From: Pseudoalteromonas lipolytica
GTDB lineage: Bacteria; Pseudomonadota; Gammaproteobacteria; Enterobacterales; Alteromonadaceae
Length of the DNA: 64,000 bases
Reading direction: 5' to 3'
NCBI RefSeq assembly: GCF_001306915.1
Contig: NZ_LJTC01000008.1
Coordinates: 62,001-126,000 of the forward strand
In this document: positions 37,663-48,719 of the stretch, piece after piece
Position numbering within the stretch: position 1 is the first letter of the stretch
Layout of the letters: every line of letters starts with the position of its first letter
Made by a program: the position numbers and the translations under genes
Notes under the pieces: generated by a model
The model's input: only the letters and a program-made list of their open reading frames with translations
Told to the model about the DNA's origin: nothing
Databases searched by the model: none

Positions 37663-38892
37663 ATGGCAAGAGCACTCATCTTAATGGCAGATAGCCTAGG
37701 AATTGGCGCAGCACCTGACGCAGAAAAGTTTGGTGACGTAGGCGCAAATACCTTCGCTCATTTACTTAAAGCCTATGCAGAAGAAACTGGTGAGCACTTA
37801 TCGCTTCCTAATCTTACCCGTTTAGGTTTAGCTGATGCATGCGAAGCCGCAGGTAAAGAACCTTGTTTAGTCAGTGACCGCCAAGCACCTGTTGGCGCAT
37901 GGGGTTACGCTAAAGAGTTATCAAGTGGTAAAGACACGCCTTCAGGGCATTGGGAAATGGCCGGTGTACCTGTGTTATTTGATTGGGGTTATTTCCCTAA
38001 TACACAGCCGTGTTTTCCACAAGAATTTGTTGATGAGCTAATTGCTCGTGCAGAGATTCCTGGCATTTTAGGTAACTGTTATGCCTCAGGAACGACCATT
38101 TTAGAACAGCTAGGTGAAGAGCATATGCAAACCGGTATGCCGATTTGCTACACCTCAGTTGATAGCGTGTTTCAAATAGCCGCGCACGAAGAATCATTTG
38201 GACTGGAGAAACTTTATCAGGTTTGCGAAATCGCACGGGCGCTGCTTGATGAAATGAACATAGGAAGAGTGATTGCGCGGCCATTTTTGGGTTCGAGCCG
38301 TGACGATTTTGCCCGTACAGGCAATCGTCGTGACTATTCGGTGTTACCACCGTCGCCAACCTTGCTTGATAAATTATCGCAAGACGGCGGTGAAGTGATC
38401 AGTATTGGTAAAATTGCCGATATCTATGCGCACCAAGGCATCACCCAAAAACACAAAGCGCCAGGGTTAATGAACTTGCTTGAGAAAACCTCAGAAGTAA
38501 TCGCAAGCGCACCTGACCATAGTTTGATTTTTACAAACTTAGTTGATTTTGATGAAAAGTACGGTCATCGCCGTAATGCAGTTGGCTATGCTAAAGCATT
38601 AAAAGAGTTTGATGATTACCTACCGACCATTTTAAATCAGCTAAATAGTGATGATGTGTTAATTATCACGGCCGATCACGGATGTGATCCAACAGCAGCA
38701 GGCACTGACCATACACGTGAATACGTGCCAGTACTTGCATACCAACCGGGAATGACAAACACCCCGCTTGGAGAACGAGCTAGTTTTGCAGACATAGGTC
38801 AAACCCTTGCCCAGTGGTTTAATCTTCCTGCACTTGAATACGGTGATAGCTTTAACGACAAGCTATTAGCGAACAAAAAAGGAAACCAATAA
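37663..38892 (+). CDS. deoB: Phosphopentomutase
   Basis: Interconverts (deoxy)ribose 1- and 5-phosphate in nucleoside breakdown. The product has 409 residues, normal for the family. Alkaline-phosphatase-superfamily metal motifs are visible: [13 protein letters not shown] near the start with D9, [13 protein letters not shown], and C-terminal [10 protein letters not shown] and [22 protein letters not shown] precedes the ATG. Its stop overlaps the deoD start by one base. Confidence 0.95.
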   Translation: MARALILMADSLGIGAAPDAEKFGDVGANTFAHLLKAYAEETGEHLSLPNLTRLGLADACEAAGKEPCLVSDRQAPVGAWGYAKELSSGKDTPSGHWEMAGVPVLFDWGYFPNTQPCFPQEFVDELIARAEIPGILGNCYASGTTILEQLGEEHMQTGMPICYTSVDSVFQIAAHEESFGLEKLYQVCEIARALLDEMNIGRVIARPFLGSSRDDFARTGNRRDYSVLPPSPTLLDKLSQDGGEVISIGKIADIYAHQGITQKHKAPGLMNLLEKTSEVIASAPDHSLIFTNLVDFDEKYGHRRNAVGYAKALKEFDDYLPTILNQLNSDDVLIITADHGCDPTAAGTDHTREYVPVLAYQPGMTNTPLGERASFADIGQTLAQWFNLPALEYGDSFNDKLLANKKGNQ

Positions 38893-39593
38893 TGAGTACT
38901 CCTCATATCAGCGCCAATGTAGGCGAATTTGCAGAAACGGTATTAATGCCGGGTGATCCGCTTCGCGCTCAATACATTGCTGAAAACTTTTTAGATGACG
39001 CAAAACAAGTAACAGGCGTTCGTAATATGTATGGTTTTACCGGTACCTACAAAGGTAAGCCAGTGAGTATTATGGGTTCTGGGATGGGTATTCCATCAAT
39101 GTCAATTTATGCCCGTGAATTGATCGTTAGTTACGGTGTTAAAAATCTAATCCGTATTGGTACCTGTGGCGGTATTGGTAGCGATATCAAAATCCGTGAC
39201 GTTATCTTTGCACAAGGTGCAAGCACAGATTCAAATGTAAACCGTGCACGTGTACGTGGCTACGACTTTGCCGCAATTGCTGATTTTGGTTTATTACTTA
39301 ACGGTGTAAACGCAGCAAAAGAATTAGGCATTGAAGCGAAAGTAGGTAATGTATTTACAACAGATACATTCTACCAAGCAGATAACACATTCTATCAAGA
39401 GTTAGACAAGCTAGGCGTACTTGCTGTTGATATGGAAACAGCTGGCATGTACGGCGTAGCTGCTGAATACGGCGCAAAAGCGATGGCACTATTTACTGTA
39501 AGTGACCACGTAATCACTGGTGAAGCAACACCAAGTGAAGAGCGTCAAAGCACCTTTAACGAAATGGTTAAAATTGCTTTAGAATCAATTTAA
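38892..39593 (+). CDS. deoD: Purine nucleoside phosphorylase, DeoD type
   Basis: Phosphorolysis of purine nucleosides to base and (deoxy)ribose 1-phosphate, which deoB then converts. The product has 233 residues. [38 protein letters not shown] and [12 protein letters not shown] are classic motifs, and SDH near the end holds the catalytic aspartate. The TAATG junction with deoB indicates translational coupling. Confidence 0.96.
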   Translation: MSTPHISANVGEFAETVLMPGDPLRAQYIAENFLDDAKQVTGVRNMYGFTGTYKGKPVSIMGSGMGIPSMSIYARELIVSYGVKNLIRIGTCGGIGSDIKIRDVIFAQGASTDSNVNRARVRGYDFAAIADFGLLLNGVNAAKELGIEAKVGNVFTTDTFYQADNTFYQELDKLGVLAVDMETAGMYGVAAEYGAKAMALFTVSDHVITGEATPSEERQSTFNEMVKIALESI

Positions 39594-39660
39594 ATAAGTT
39601 CCTTGGTAACGTATTCACTGAAATTTGGAAACACGCCCAAAGTGAAGTGAGACTAACCTC

Positions 39661-39687
39661 AAAGCCGCATTTATGCGGCTTTTTTTA
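39661..39687 (+). terminator. Terminator after deoD
   Basis: AAAGCCGCAT, TT loop and ATGCGGCTTT form a perfect stem followed by TTTTT. Confidence 0.92.
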
Positions 39688-39782
39688 TGACTATGTATTT
39701 ATGCTCGCAACCGCCCCTTAAAACTTGAAAATTCAAGCAATTGTTGCCACTTTTAGTAGAGGAACAACAATTAAGGATGTGT

Positions 39783-40523
39783 ATGTCTAATTGGGTTGAA
39801 GCTAAAGTTAAAGATGTTAAATGGTGGACCGACTCACTATTTAGCTTAATTGTTAATGCCGATGTTGAACCATTTGTAGCAGGGCAGTTTACAAAGCTTG
39901 CTATGCAAGTGGGTGATAAACGGGTTGCACGTGCATATTCTTATGTTAATGCGCCGAATAATCCCGACCTCGAATTTTATCTGATTAATGTTAAAGACGG
40001 TCAACTTTCTCAACAACTTGCGCAATTAAAGCCGGGTGACTCAGTGACTATAGAGCGCCGCGCGACAGGCTTTTTTACCCTTGATGAAGTGCCAAGCAGT
40101 GAGCAGCTTTATATGCTGAGTACAGGTACTGCGCTTGGGCCTTTTATATCAATATTAGAGCAGGGCGAAGTGTGGCAAAAGTTTGAGCATGTTCACTTAG
40201 TGCATGGAGTTCGTTTTAATGAGGACTTAAGTTATCAAGCGCGCATTAAAGCACTACAGCAGCAGTACCCAAATCTTTACTACTCACCTGTAGTCAGCAG
40301 AGAGTCAGCCACAATCGGTTTTAATGGCCGGATCACTGACGTAATAAAAGACCGTCGCTTATTTGATGTAGTAGAGCTTCCTGTTAAACCTGACTCGACA
40401 CAGTTCATGATTTGCGGTAATCCAGAAATGGTAAAAGATACCACGGCCATTTTGTTAGAGCTTGGTTTTAGCCGCAACAGACGTCGTGAGCCTGGGCAGA
40501 TCACCGTTGAGCAATATTGGTAA
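39783..40523 (+). CDS. fpr: Ferredoxin/flavodoxin-NADP reductase
   Basis: A 246-residue FAD enzyme moving electrons between NADPH and ferredoxin or flavodoxin. RAYSYVNAPNN is the FAD-binding motif, LSTGTALGPFIS the NADP-binding glycine motif and FMICGNPEMV the conserved C-terminal element. The C-terminal VEQYW matches bacterial FPR subclass proteins. The frame opens at 39741, but AAGGATGTGT before the ATG at 39783 decides the start. Often SoxRS- or oxidative-stress-linked in other species; no such site was identified here. Confidence 0.92.
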   Translation: MSNWVEAKVKDVKWWTDSLFSLIVNADVEPFVAGQFTKLAMQVGDKRVARAYSYVNAPNNPDLEFYLINVKDGQLSQQLAQLKPGDSVTIERRATGFFTLDEVPSSEQLYMLSTGTALGPFISILEQGEVWQKFEHVHLVHGVRFNEDLSYQARIKALQQQYPNLYYSPVVSRESATIGFNGRITDVIKDRRLFDVVELPVKPDSTQFMICGNPEMVKDTTAILLELGFSRNRRREPGQITVEQYW

Positions 40524-40594
40524 AAAACTATGCCAAACTGTGAGAATTTGCTACCTTAACGCCTTAAATCAGGCATGATGTATTTAGGAAAAGT

Positions 40595-41302
40595 ATGAAA
40601 CCGTTATTTTTGGCAATTAGTTTATTATTCTCTTGGCAGTCATTTGCTAGTGAAGAAACCACTGAACAAGCCGAGCCTCAAACTAGCCATGAACAAAAAG
40701 CCGAAAAGAAAGACGTACCTAGTTTAGAGTTTATTGAAGAAAAGCCAGTAACAGAGCAAAAAGTAATTTCTGAATCTAAGAAAGAGGTCGCAGAAGTTGA
40801 TGATAGTAAAGTACTCGGTACTCAAACGCCTACACCTGCCGAGCAACCAAAAACAGTTGAAGAAAAGCAGCAAGCAGTTGATGAGGCTGAAAAGGCTGTA
40901 AAGCAAGCAAAAGAGGCGCTAACAGCCAAGCAACAAGAAAAAGCGCGTCAGTCACGAGAATCAATCGCTGTAATTGAGCAATTAATAGCAGCATATAATG
41001 CTCGTAATATTGATGCATTTATTAAAATGTATGATGAAAACGTCGAGTTTTACACATTCCCAAATGAGTTAATGTTCACAGGGAAAGAAAAGCTTATAGC
41101 TCGTTATGGCATCATGTTTAAAAAGCTTAAATGTATAAAATCGTCTCCAATTAAACGAATTGTGCATGGAAATATTGTGATTGACCATGAGCTATCAGAG
41201 ACTTGTTCACAAGACCCTAAGGTGGTTGATAAGCGAGCTGAATTTGTCACTAGTTATAAAATAGAAAATGGTAAAATAACCAAAGTGTTATTCTTCCGCT
41301 AG
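40595..41302 (+). CDS. Secreted protein with coiled coil and NTF2/SnoaL-like domain
   Basis: A 235-residue protein with signal peptide (MKPLFLAISLLFSWQSFA). Residues ~20-125 are rich in E, K, Q and A and probably disordered or coiled coil. Residues ~125-235 (AVIEQLIAAYNARNIDAFIK, then NVEFYTFPNELMF) resemble the SnoaL/NTF2-like fold often found in small ketosteroid-isomerase-like proteins. No catalytic role can be assigned. AGGAAAAGT precedes the ATG, and a terminator follows directly. Confidence 0.78.
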   Translation: MKPLFLAISLLFSWQSFASEETTEQAEPQTSHEQKAEKKDVPSLEFIEEKPVTEQKVISESKKEVAEVDDSKVLGTQTPTPAEQPKTVEEKQQAVDEAEKAVKQAKEALTAKQQEKARQSRESIAVIEQLIAAYNARNIDAFIKMYDENVEFYTFPNELMFTGKEKLIARYGIMFKKLKCIKSSPIKRIVHGNIVIDHELSETCSQDPKVVDKRAEFVTSYKIENGKITKVLFFR

Positions 41303-41305
41303 AAA

Positions 41306-41331
41306 AAGAGCAGCCCAGCTGCTCTTTTTTT
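41306..41331 (+). terminator. Terminator
   Basis: AAGAGCAGC, CCA loop and GCTGCTCTT with TTTTT following, directly after the preceding stop codon. Confidence 0.92.
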
Positions 41332-41334
41332 ATG

Positions 41335-41476
41335 GGTGAAAGTTAGTGGGTTCAAGCTAGCGAGTTTCGAGATATGAGGTAGCAGCGATTTTACATCGCG
41401 TCCTAGAACCTAAATCCCAGCGCCTATGACGCGGGATAAACCTGCTACATGTAGGCGTGAAACTTGTTTCGCGCTA
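41335..41476. repeat. Mosaic repeat block, left flank of hipBA
   Basis: AGTTAGTGGGTTCAAG at 41341, TAGCAGCGATTTTACATCGC at 41380, GACGCGGGATAAACCTGC at 41428 and the GCGTGAAAC...GTTTCGCGC hairpin at 41451-41474, which ends two bases before the hipA stop codon. The first two modules recur in direct orientation at 43057-43134. Confidence 0.78.
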
Positions 41477-42691
41477 TTAATCTTCATTAATTTCAGGAAT
41501 TACACCGTTTAAACGGGTGATATCTTCATCACTAACGTCTGCAAAATGTTTAAAGTGAGTCGGCCAATCTTTGCAATATTCTTCAATCTCTTTAATGATG
41601 TTTTTTGCTGCTGAATTTGCTAACCCAAATCGCTTAGCCTGAGATAAAAAATTGCTTTTACTTGCATAACGGCCATCATCACCAAAGCCAAGACCATGTT
41701 GTTTTGAGTTGTTTATTGGAGTGATGTCATAGGCTGGACTTAATCGCCAATTTTTTTGTGAAAATGAATATAGGAATGCATGATTGCGAGTGTGATCATC
41801 TGTATTACCAATATACGCATTGAACACCATTCGCTTAAACAACTCTTCAGCATCACCTGCATTTTGCATTGTTTGATGCCTTATAAATTCAGCTAATTGA
41901 CCATATGAGTAGTCACTTGAAAGATCACTCATAGCAACTTTGGGTTTTTGAAGTAAGCTATTCGCACTTAAAAAGTGGTGTGTTGGTAACCCATTACTAA
42001 CATCAAACCGCTCAACAAGTAGCACATCACCGGTATGTGTTTTATGAATAAAGGTAGGAGCCGTTCGAATACCAAGCTGTTCCGCCATTTTCATTGCAGC
42101 ATGTTCAGCTCTGACTAGATTGAATAAATCATCTTGGCGATTGAATTTTGCTAAGTAGAGTTTGTTGTCAATTTGGATAGAAGTTTTTGGTCTAGCTCCC
42201 CCCATGCTTTGGCCAAACTCAAATGCTTTCTTAGCTTCATCAGAAATTGTTTTATTCGCCAGCAAGTCATCTTTAGCTTGGTCTAGCAAGGCTAAATCAG
42301 ACAAGGTGTTTTTGTTAGTTTTATGCTTAGAGGCACTTCGCGAGAGACTAAAAACAAGCGCTCCTACGCCATATCCAGACCCAGCTAATAAAAATTCTAA
42401 CTCGTTTTTGGGTTTTGTAGTATGAAGCGAAAGAATTAACTTGCGCCCCCACGAGTCAGCTCCTGCATCACTCAATACGCCAAATACACCTCTGTTTGCA
42501 CTGTAATTGAAAATCCCCGACTTTAATGGCAGATGTATTGGATCTAGAGCAAAGGCATCGCTTCGGGCTAAATAGCTCTTACCATAGTTGAACTCACCTC
42601 GACCTGATTGATTATCTAATTTAAAGTAACCACAAATAACGGGTTTTTCTTCTAAACCATCTATAAAAACATAGCACTCAGAAGTCATCAT
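41477..42691 (-). CDS. hipA: HipA-family serine/threonine kinase toxin
   Basis: The toxin half of a HipBA toxin-antitoxin pair; family members phosphorylate targets such as GltX and induce dormancy. About 404 residues. Visible kinase elements: SMGGARPKTSI (nucleotide loop), ERFD, the catalytic GNTDDHTRNH and the metal-binding PAYDITP. The N-terminal domain (FGVLSDAGADSWGRKLI) is also typical. AGGAAATCA precedes tandem ATGs at 42691 and 42688; the longer frame to 42739 is disfavoured. It overlaps the end of hipB, so the antitoxin is made first and coupled. Substrate is unknown. Confidence 0.9.
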   Translation of the reverse strand: MMTSECYVFIDGLEEKPVICGYFKLDNQSGRGEFNYGKSYLARSDAFALDPIHLPLKSGIFNYSANRGVFGVLSDAGADSWGRKLILSLHTTKPKNELEFLLAGSGYGVGALVFSLSRSASKHKTNKNTLSDLALLDQAKDDLLANKTISDEAKKAFEFGQSMGGARPKTSIQIDNKLYLAKFNRQDDLFNLVRAEHAAMKMAEQLGIRTAPTFIHKTHTGDVLLVERFDVSNGLPTHHFLSANSLLQKPKVAMSDLSSDYSYGQLAEFIRHQTMQNAGDAEELFKRMVFNAYIGNTDDHTRNHAFLYSFSQKNWRLSPAYDITPINNSKQHGLGFGDDGRYASKSNFLSQAKRFGLANSAAKNIIKEIEEYCKDWPTHFKHFADVSDEDITRLNGVIPEINED

Positions 42692-42977
42692 TGATTTCCT
42701 GTGGTGAATTTCGTTTGCGTTGGCGAGCATTGTATCCACCTACGTCGGCCGCTAATTCATTTATTTCATCGAGAAGCGATCCCTGTAAGTTAAGTACAAC
42801 CAGCGCTTCAAAAAGAATGTCACTTTTCACAACATCACCTTGCTCTAACTTTTGTACTGTCGAACGTGATACCCCAATCATTTTCGCAAATGTACTTTGC
42901 GTATAATGAAGAGTTCGGTGCTGGCGAATCAAATCTCCCAGCTTTTGTGCCATTTTTGCAGCCTGTTCAGAACGCAT
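42678..42977 (-). CDS. hipB: HipB-like antitoxin, XRE-type HTH
   Basis: About 99 residues with a helix-turn-helix: QSTFAKMIGVSRSTVQKLEQG. As antitoxin it should bind HipA and repress the operon. The ATG at 42977 (MRSEQAAKM) is the conservative start; an in-frame ATG at 42998 is also possible, and the frame runs to 43043. The C-terminal tail NARQRKRNSPQEINDDF is polar and overlaps the hipA start. The region 42999-43045 has ATTAGATACTTAATGATTAG, a candidate operator with partial inverted symmetry. Confidence 0.88.
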   Translation of the reverse strand: MRSEQAAKMAQKLGDLIRQHRTLHYTQSTFAKMIGVSRSTVQKLEQGDVVKSDILFEALVVLNLQGSLLDEINELAADVGGYNARQRKRNSPQEINDDF

Positions 42978-43049
42978 ATTGATTACTTTTTTAATCATTA
43001 GATACTTAATGATTAGTTTAGCGGTATTTGGTTTTTTTTGCAATAGAGG

Positions 43050-43197
43050 GGGATTAAGTTAGTGGGTTCAAGTTAGCGAGAGTAAAGTTAGCGAGTTTCG
43101 AGGTACGAGGTAGCAGCGATTTTACATCGCGTCCTGGCGCCTAGGACCTAGAACTCGCCTATGACGCGGGATAAACCCGCTGCTACATGGGGTTCGG
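43050..43197. repeat. Mosaic repeat block, right flank of hipBA
   Basis: AGTTAGTGGGTTCAAG at 43057, TAGCAGCGATTTTACATCGC at 43111, GACGCGGGATAAACCCGC at 43163 and GGTTCGGCTATGCCGA at 43190. It lies 3' of the reverse-strand TPR gene and 5' of hipB. Confidence 0.78.
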
Positions 43198-44088
43198 CTA
43201 TGCCGATTCATTTAACAACGAATTAAAGCTGTCGTTGTCGTGTAGGCTGGCAAACGCGCTTTCGTGTAGTAGCTCGTTACGTAGGTTAGGAGAATATTCA
43301 AGAGCCATACGAATATCAGCCATTGCATCGGCGTGTTTGTGTAGTAATGCATAGGCACAAGCACGTTGCCAGTATGCGTAGCCGTAGTCGCTATCAATTT
43401 CTAATGCTTGATTACAAAGCTCGATAGCCTCACCTGTTTCGTTAATTTCTAACAGAGCATCTGCTTTATAGGCAATGGCTTCTACGTCTTCTGGTTTACG
43501 TTTTAAGATCTCGTCAAAAATCTCAATCTTATTCGCAACATCGCTTTCTAAATTGGCACGCATCCATAAAGAATGAACTTCATTGGTGATTGAGATCTTT
43601 TGTTGGTTTAATAAGATCTCTTCAGATCGCTCACGTAGTTTTTCTTCGAGTACTTTTAGGCGCTCTTCATATTCTTTTGTAATCGCACTCACGCGTGTAT
43701 TAACAATATCTTCTACTTTATTTTTCACATCACGTAGGGAATTCCAACCGACTAAGACCAAGATTGAAGCGGTAATGGTAATAATGAAAAACACATTATT
43801 AATGGTGTCTGTTGTATAAGTTAATGCACGGTCGGCAGTATCAAGTTGTGTATGAGCAACTTGTTTTGTCACATCTTCGCGTAGTTTTTGTTGGTCTTGG
43901 CGCACCGCTTTTAATTCATCAAGAATATAGCGCTCTAACAATGGTTTATACATAGGTTCTTGAAGCTTATCGAGTCCTTGCTGTTGCTCTGCTTCAGTTA
44001 ATGCTGGGCGGTTTTGTGGCTCATTTTGAGCTGCTACAAATGGGCTAAAGCTCATTAAAAAAGTGATTAAAATTAGGGTATAACGCAT
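43198..44088 (-). CDS. Membrane-anchored TPR protein
   Basis: A 296-residue protein with signal peptide (ending PFVAA), a transmembrane helix near 97-117 (FFIITITASILVLVGW), then a coiled coil (EEKLRERSEEILLNQQK). At least two TPR repeats follow (AIAYKADALLEINETGEAIE, and AYWQRACAYALLHKHADAMA). It probably acts as a protein-interaction platform; the partner is unknown. A strong reverse-strand terminator lies 64-90 bases upstream of its start, implying a separate short transcript before it. Confidence 0.8.
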   Translation of the reverse strand: MRYTLILITFLMSFSPFVAAQNEPQNRPALTEAEQQQGLDKLQEPMYKPLLERYILDELKAVRQDQQKLREDVTKQVAHTQLDTADRALTYTTDTINNVFFIITITASILVLVGWNSLRDVKNKVEDIVNTRVSAITKEYEERLKVLEEKLRERSEEILLNQQKISITNEVHSLWMRANLESDVANKIEIFDEILKRKPEDVEAIAYKADALLEINETGEAIELCNQALEIDSDYGYAYWQRACAYALLHKHADAMADIRMALEYSPNLRNELLHESAFASLHDNDSFNSLLNESA

Positions 44089-44151
44089 AACATATTAATT
44101 TTTGGTGATTACTGAGGTAACTGTAACATGCGTGAGCACTAGGGACTAGGC

Positions 44152-44180
44152 AAAAAAAAACCAGCTCGGGGGAGAGCTGG
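44152..44180 (-). terminator. Strong reverse-strand terminator with no gene upstream
   Basis: On the reverse strand CCAGCTC, a six-base loop and GAGCTGG are followed by nine T. It cannot serve the histidine kinase gene, which is on the other strand. It therefore ends either a short RNA from about 44180-44300 or an attenuated leader of the TPR gene. Confidence 0.8.
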
Positions 44181-44359
44181 CCAAACTGCTTAAACAACAT
44201 AAAGTCGTAAGGGGTATCAACAGGAGTTAGGTACAATATACTCATTTTTATCTGAACAACTACTTAATACTTAAAGAGTTTCTAAAAAAAATTAATCTAT
44301 ATGCGATATTGAGTTTGTTCGTCTAAACTTAAAGGATACTAAAACTAAAAGGTGAGAAT

Positions 44360-45733
44360 ATGCGCCAGCAACTAGTACAACTGCTTTATGGTGTATCAAT
44401 TTCGTCTGATCTCGATAGTGGAAATGTTGAATTAGCTGAACGGCTAATCCTTAATGCTGTACTCGATGGACTCGAAATCGGACGTGCCGGCATTTGGTTA
44501 CTTAATAAAGAAAATACAGCAATAGAGTGCCGTTTATTACTCGACAGAGAAAATGGTAAAGAAATTCAAATGCTAGTGCTTCCCCGGGACGCATACCCTG
44601 ACTATTTCAAAGCACTTGATACGCAACGCACAATAACAGCGGTTGATGCGCATACTGATCCTGCTACCTACGAATTTAGCGAAAGCTACCTAACACCACT
44701 TAATATTGGCGCTATGCTCGATGCACCAATTCGCTATAAAGGAAAAATGATCGGTATATTTTGTTGTGAGCACATTGGTAGTGAGCGACATTGGACAGAA
44801 GATGAATGCTCATTTATAGGCGCATTAGCAGATCTATACGGCAGAGCGCTATCAGCACAAGAAAATGAACGTATAAACGCAGAGCTTGAACGCGCTAATC
44901 AGCACCTAGAGGAGCGTGTTGTTGAACGCACTCGAACGCTCGAGAAAACCTTATCTGAACTTACCGAGATGCAAGAAAAACTAATTGAAGCAGAAAAAAT
45001 GGCTTCATTGGGTAATCTGGTTGCTGGAATTGCACATGAAGTTAATACGCCAATAGGTATCGCGGTGACTGCAAACAGTTCGGCAAAAGACAAACTCTCT
45101 GAAGTTGATAAGCTTATACAGTCAAATACGTTAACTAAGGCTGCGCTGATAGAGAGTATTAATCATTTAAACGAATGTTTTAAAATATCATTCACTAATT
45201 TAGAGCGAGCAGCAAAATTAATCAGCGACTTTAAACAAACGGCAGTAGATCAATCTTCACTCGATTTATTAGAAACCAACATTAAAGACTACTTAGAAAA
45301 CATTCTACACAGCTTAATGCCTTTAACCCGTAGTCATAACGTCAGTGTAAATGTGAATTGTGTCGATGACTTTGAGTTGATCACAGTCCCTGGAGCTTTG
45401 AGTCAAATCATAATGAATTTGGTTAATAATAGTTGCGTTCATGGTTTTGTGGGACGCCAAGACAACCAAATAAACATATCGGTTAATATTGACGAAGCAC
45501 AAGGTGTTTATTTGCTTTGCTACAAAGACAATGGCCTTGGCATGGATACAGAAACTTTGCATAAAGTGTTTGAGCCCTTTTTTACAACGAAGCGCGGCTC
45601 AGGTGGAAGTGGATTAGGGATGTCAATCGTTTATAACCTTGCAACGCAAGCATTACAAGGTGAAGTGAGTGCTGCGAGTTCACCTTCTAATGGCATGACA
45701 GTTAATTTTAAACTGCCTATAAAACTCGCATAA
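44360..45733 (+). CDS. GAF-domain sensor histidine kinase, orphan
   Basis: A 457-residue soluble kinase with no transmembrane helix. A GAF domain occupies ~15-175 (LGAMLDAPIRYKGKMIG-like segment), then a coiled coil (LERANQHLEERVVERTRTLE). The phosphoacceptor is H226 in GIAHEVNTPIG. The ATPase domain has the N box NNSCVHGF, DNGLGMD and GGSGLGMSIV. No response regulator is adjacent. The signal sensed by the GAF domain is unknown. Confidence 0.9.
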   Translation: MRQQLVQLLYGVSISSDLDSGNVELAERLILNAVLDGLEIGRAGIWLLNKENTAIECRLLLDRENGKEIQMLVLPRDAYPDYFKALDTQRTITAVDAHTDPATYEFSESYLTPLNIGAMLDAPIRYKGKMIGIFCCEHIGSERHWTEDECSFIGALADLYGRALSAQENERINAELERANQHLEERVVERTRTLEKTLSELTEMQEKLIEAEKMASLGNLVAGIAHEVNTPIGIAVTANSSAKDKLSEVDKLIQSNTLTKAALIESINHLNECFKISFTNLERAAKLISDFKQTAVDQSSLDLLETNIKDYLENILHSLMPLTRSHNVSVNVNCVDDFELITVPGALSQIIMNLVNNSCVHGFVGRQDNQINISVNIDEAQGVYLLCYKDNGLGMDTETLHKVFEPFFTTKRGSGGSGLGMSIVYNLATQALQGEVSAASSPSNGMTVNFKLPIKLA

Positions 45734-45796
45734 CTAATTAATATTTATACAAGTTGAGGGCTAAATAATCTGGTGACTGGGTAATAAAATTAAAAA

Positions 45797-46054
45797 TTAA
45801 TCAGTTTGCTTAGCGAGACATGATATATCGGTGCACTTGTTGTTTTTGCAAAACTGCTTTATACGTTTTTTCGAGTATAAATAATTAATGCTTAAAGGTG
45901 TAACCAATAGTGTCAGCCAAAACAATAATGAGCTTCTAAACGTTAACCCCACAAGCGAAGCAACTACCAGCCCAGTTAACATTAAAATAGGTAAATTGGC
46001 GATAAAAAAGTTAATGCTTAATTGTCTAGCAACATCAGGATTAATTGTTTTCAT
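45797..46054 (-). CDS. Small membrane protein, unknown
   Basis: An 85-residue product with two hydrophobic helices (NFFIANLPILMLTGLVVASL and LLFWLTLLVTPLSINYLYS) and a short basic tail with three cysteines. No clear ribosome site precedes its ATG. A weaker ORF overlaps on the other strand. Accepted mainly on the membrane-protein-like composition. Confidence 0.45.
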   Translation of the reverse strand: MKTINPDVARQLSINFFIANLPILMLTGLVVASLVGLTFRSSLLFWLTLLVTPLSINYLYSKKRIKQFCKNNKCTDISCLAKQTD

Positions 46055-46288
46055 AAGGGCTACTCGCAGTAAAAAGACCTTTATAAAATGGACTGTTTTG
46101 TAAAATGAATCAAATCGTATTTTTCTATCGAATCAATCGATTTAAAACCATGTTCAAGATCTAGCTTTATTTATGTAGTGCTCCTATAGTTTTAAACAAC
46201 AGGAACTTTTGAGTTATTAGTTATTCAAAACCAATAGAAATCTTTATTTATGATGATGCTAAGTAAACTAGCTTTCGTCGTATTTTAA

Positions 46289-48484
<2,196 letters not shown>

Positions 48485-48504
48485 TTTAAAATTCCGTTAA
48501 GTAC

Positions 48505-48538
48505 AAAGGCCACACAGTTTAACTGTGTGGCCTTTTTT
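48505..48538 (+). terminator. Terminator after katG
   Basis: AAAGGCCACACAGTT and AACTGTGTGGCCTTT form a 15-bp stem with a one-base gap, followed by TTT. Confidence 0.93.
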
Positions 48539-48540
48539 AT

Positions 48541-48719
48541 TTAGAGAAGTTAGCGAGTTACAAGGGGAAAGTGACGAGATGTAGGTGGCGTTTTAACGCC
48601 GAACAAGTAGCAGCGATTTCACATCGCGTCCTAGCGCTTAGAACTCGCCTATGACGCGGGATAAACCCGCTTCTACAAAGTAGGCGTGAAACTTGTTTCG
48701 CGCACCGCTGTAAGCTACT
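48541..48719. repeat. Mosaic repeat block between convergent genes
   Basis: AGTTAGCGAG words, GGCGTTTTAACGCC, TAGCAGCGATTTCACATCGC at 48608, GACGCGGGATAAACCCGC at 48653 and the GCGTGAAAC...GTTTCGCGC hairpin at 48680-48703. It ends 16 bases before the lipoprotein stop codon. Confidence 0.78.

Noticed and set aside
44045..44245. 66-codon reverse ORF starting MSILYLTP
   Set aside because: It runs through a strong terminator hairpin and into the TPR gene; more likely a leader or RNA region than a protein gene.
45888..46103. 71-codon forward ORF
   Set aside because: Antisense to the small membrane protein ORF; polar S/T/N-rich translation without a ribosome site.
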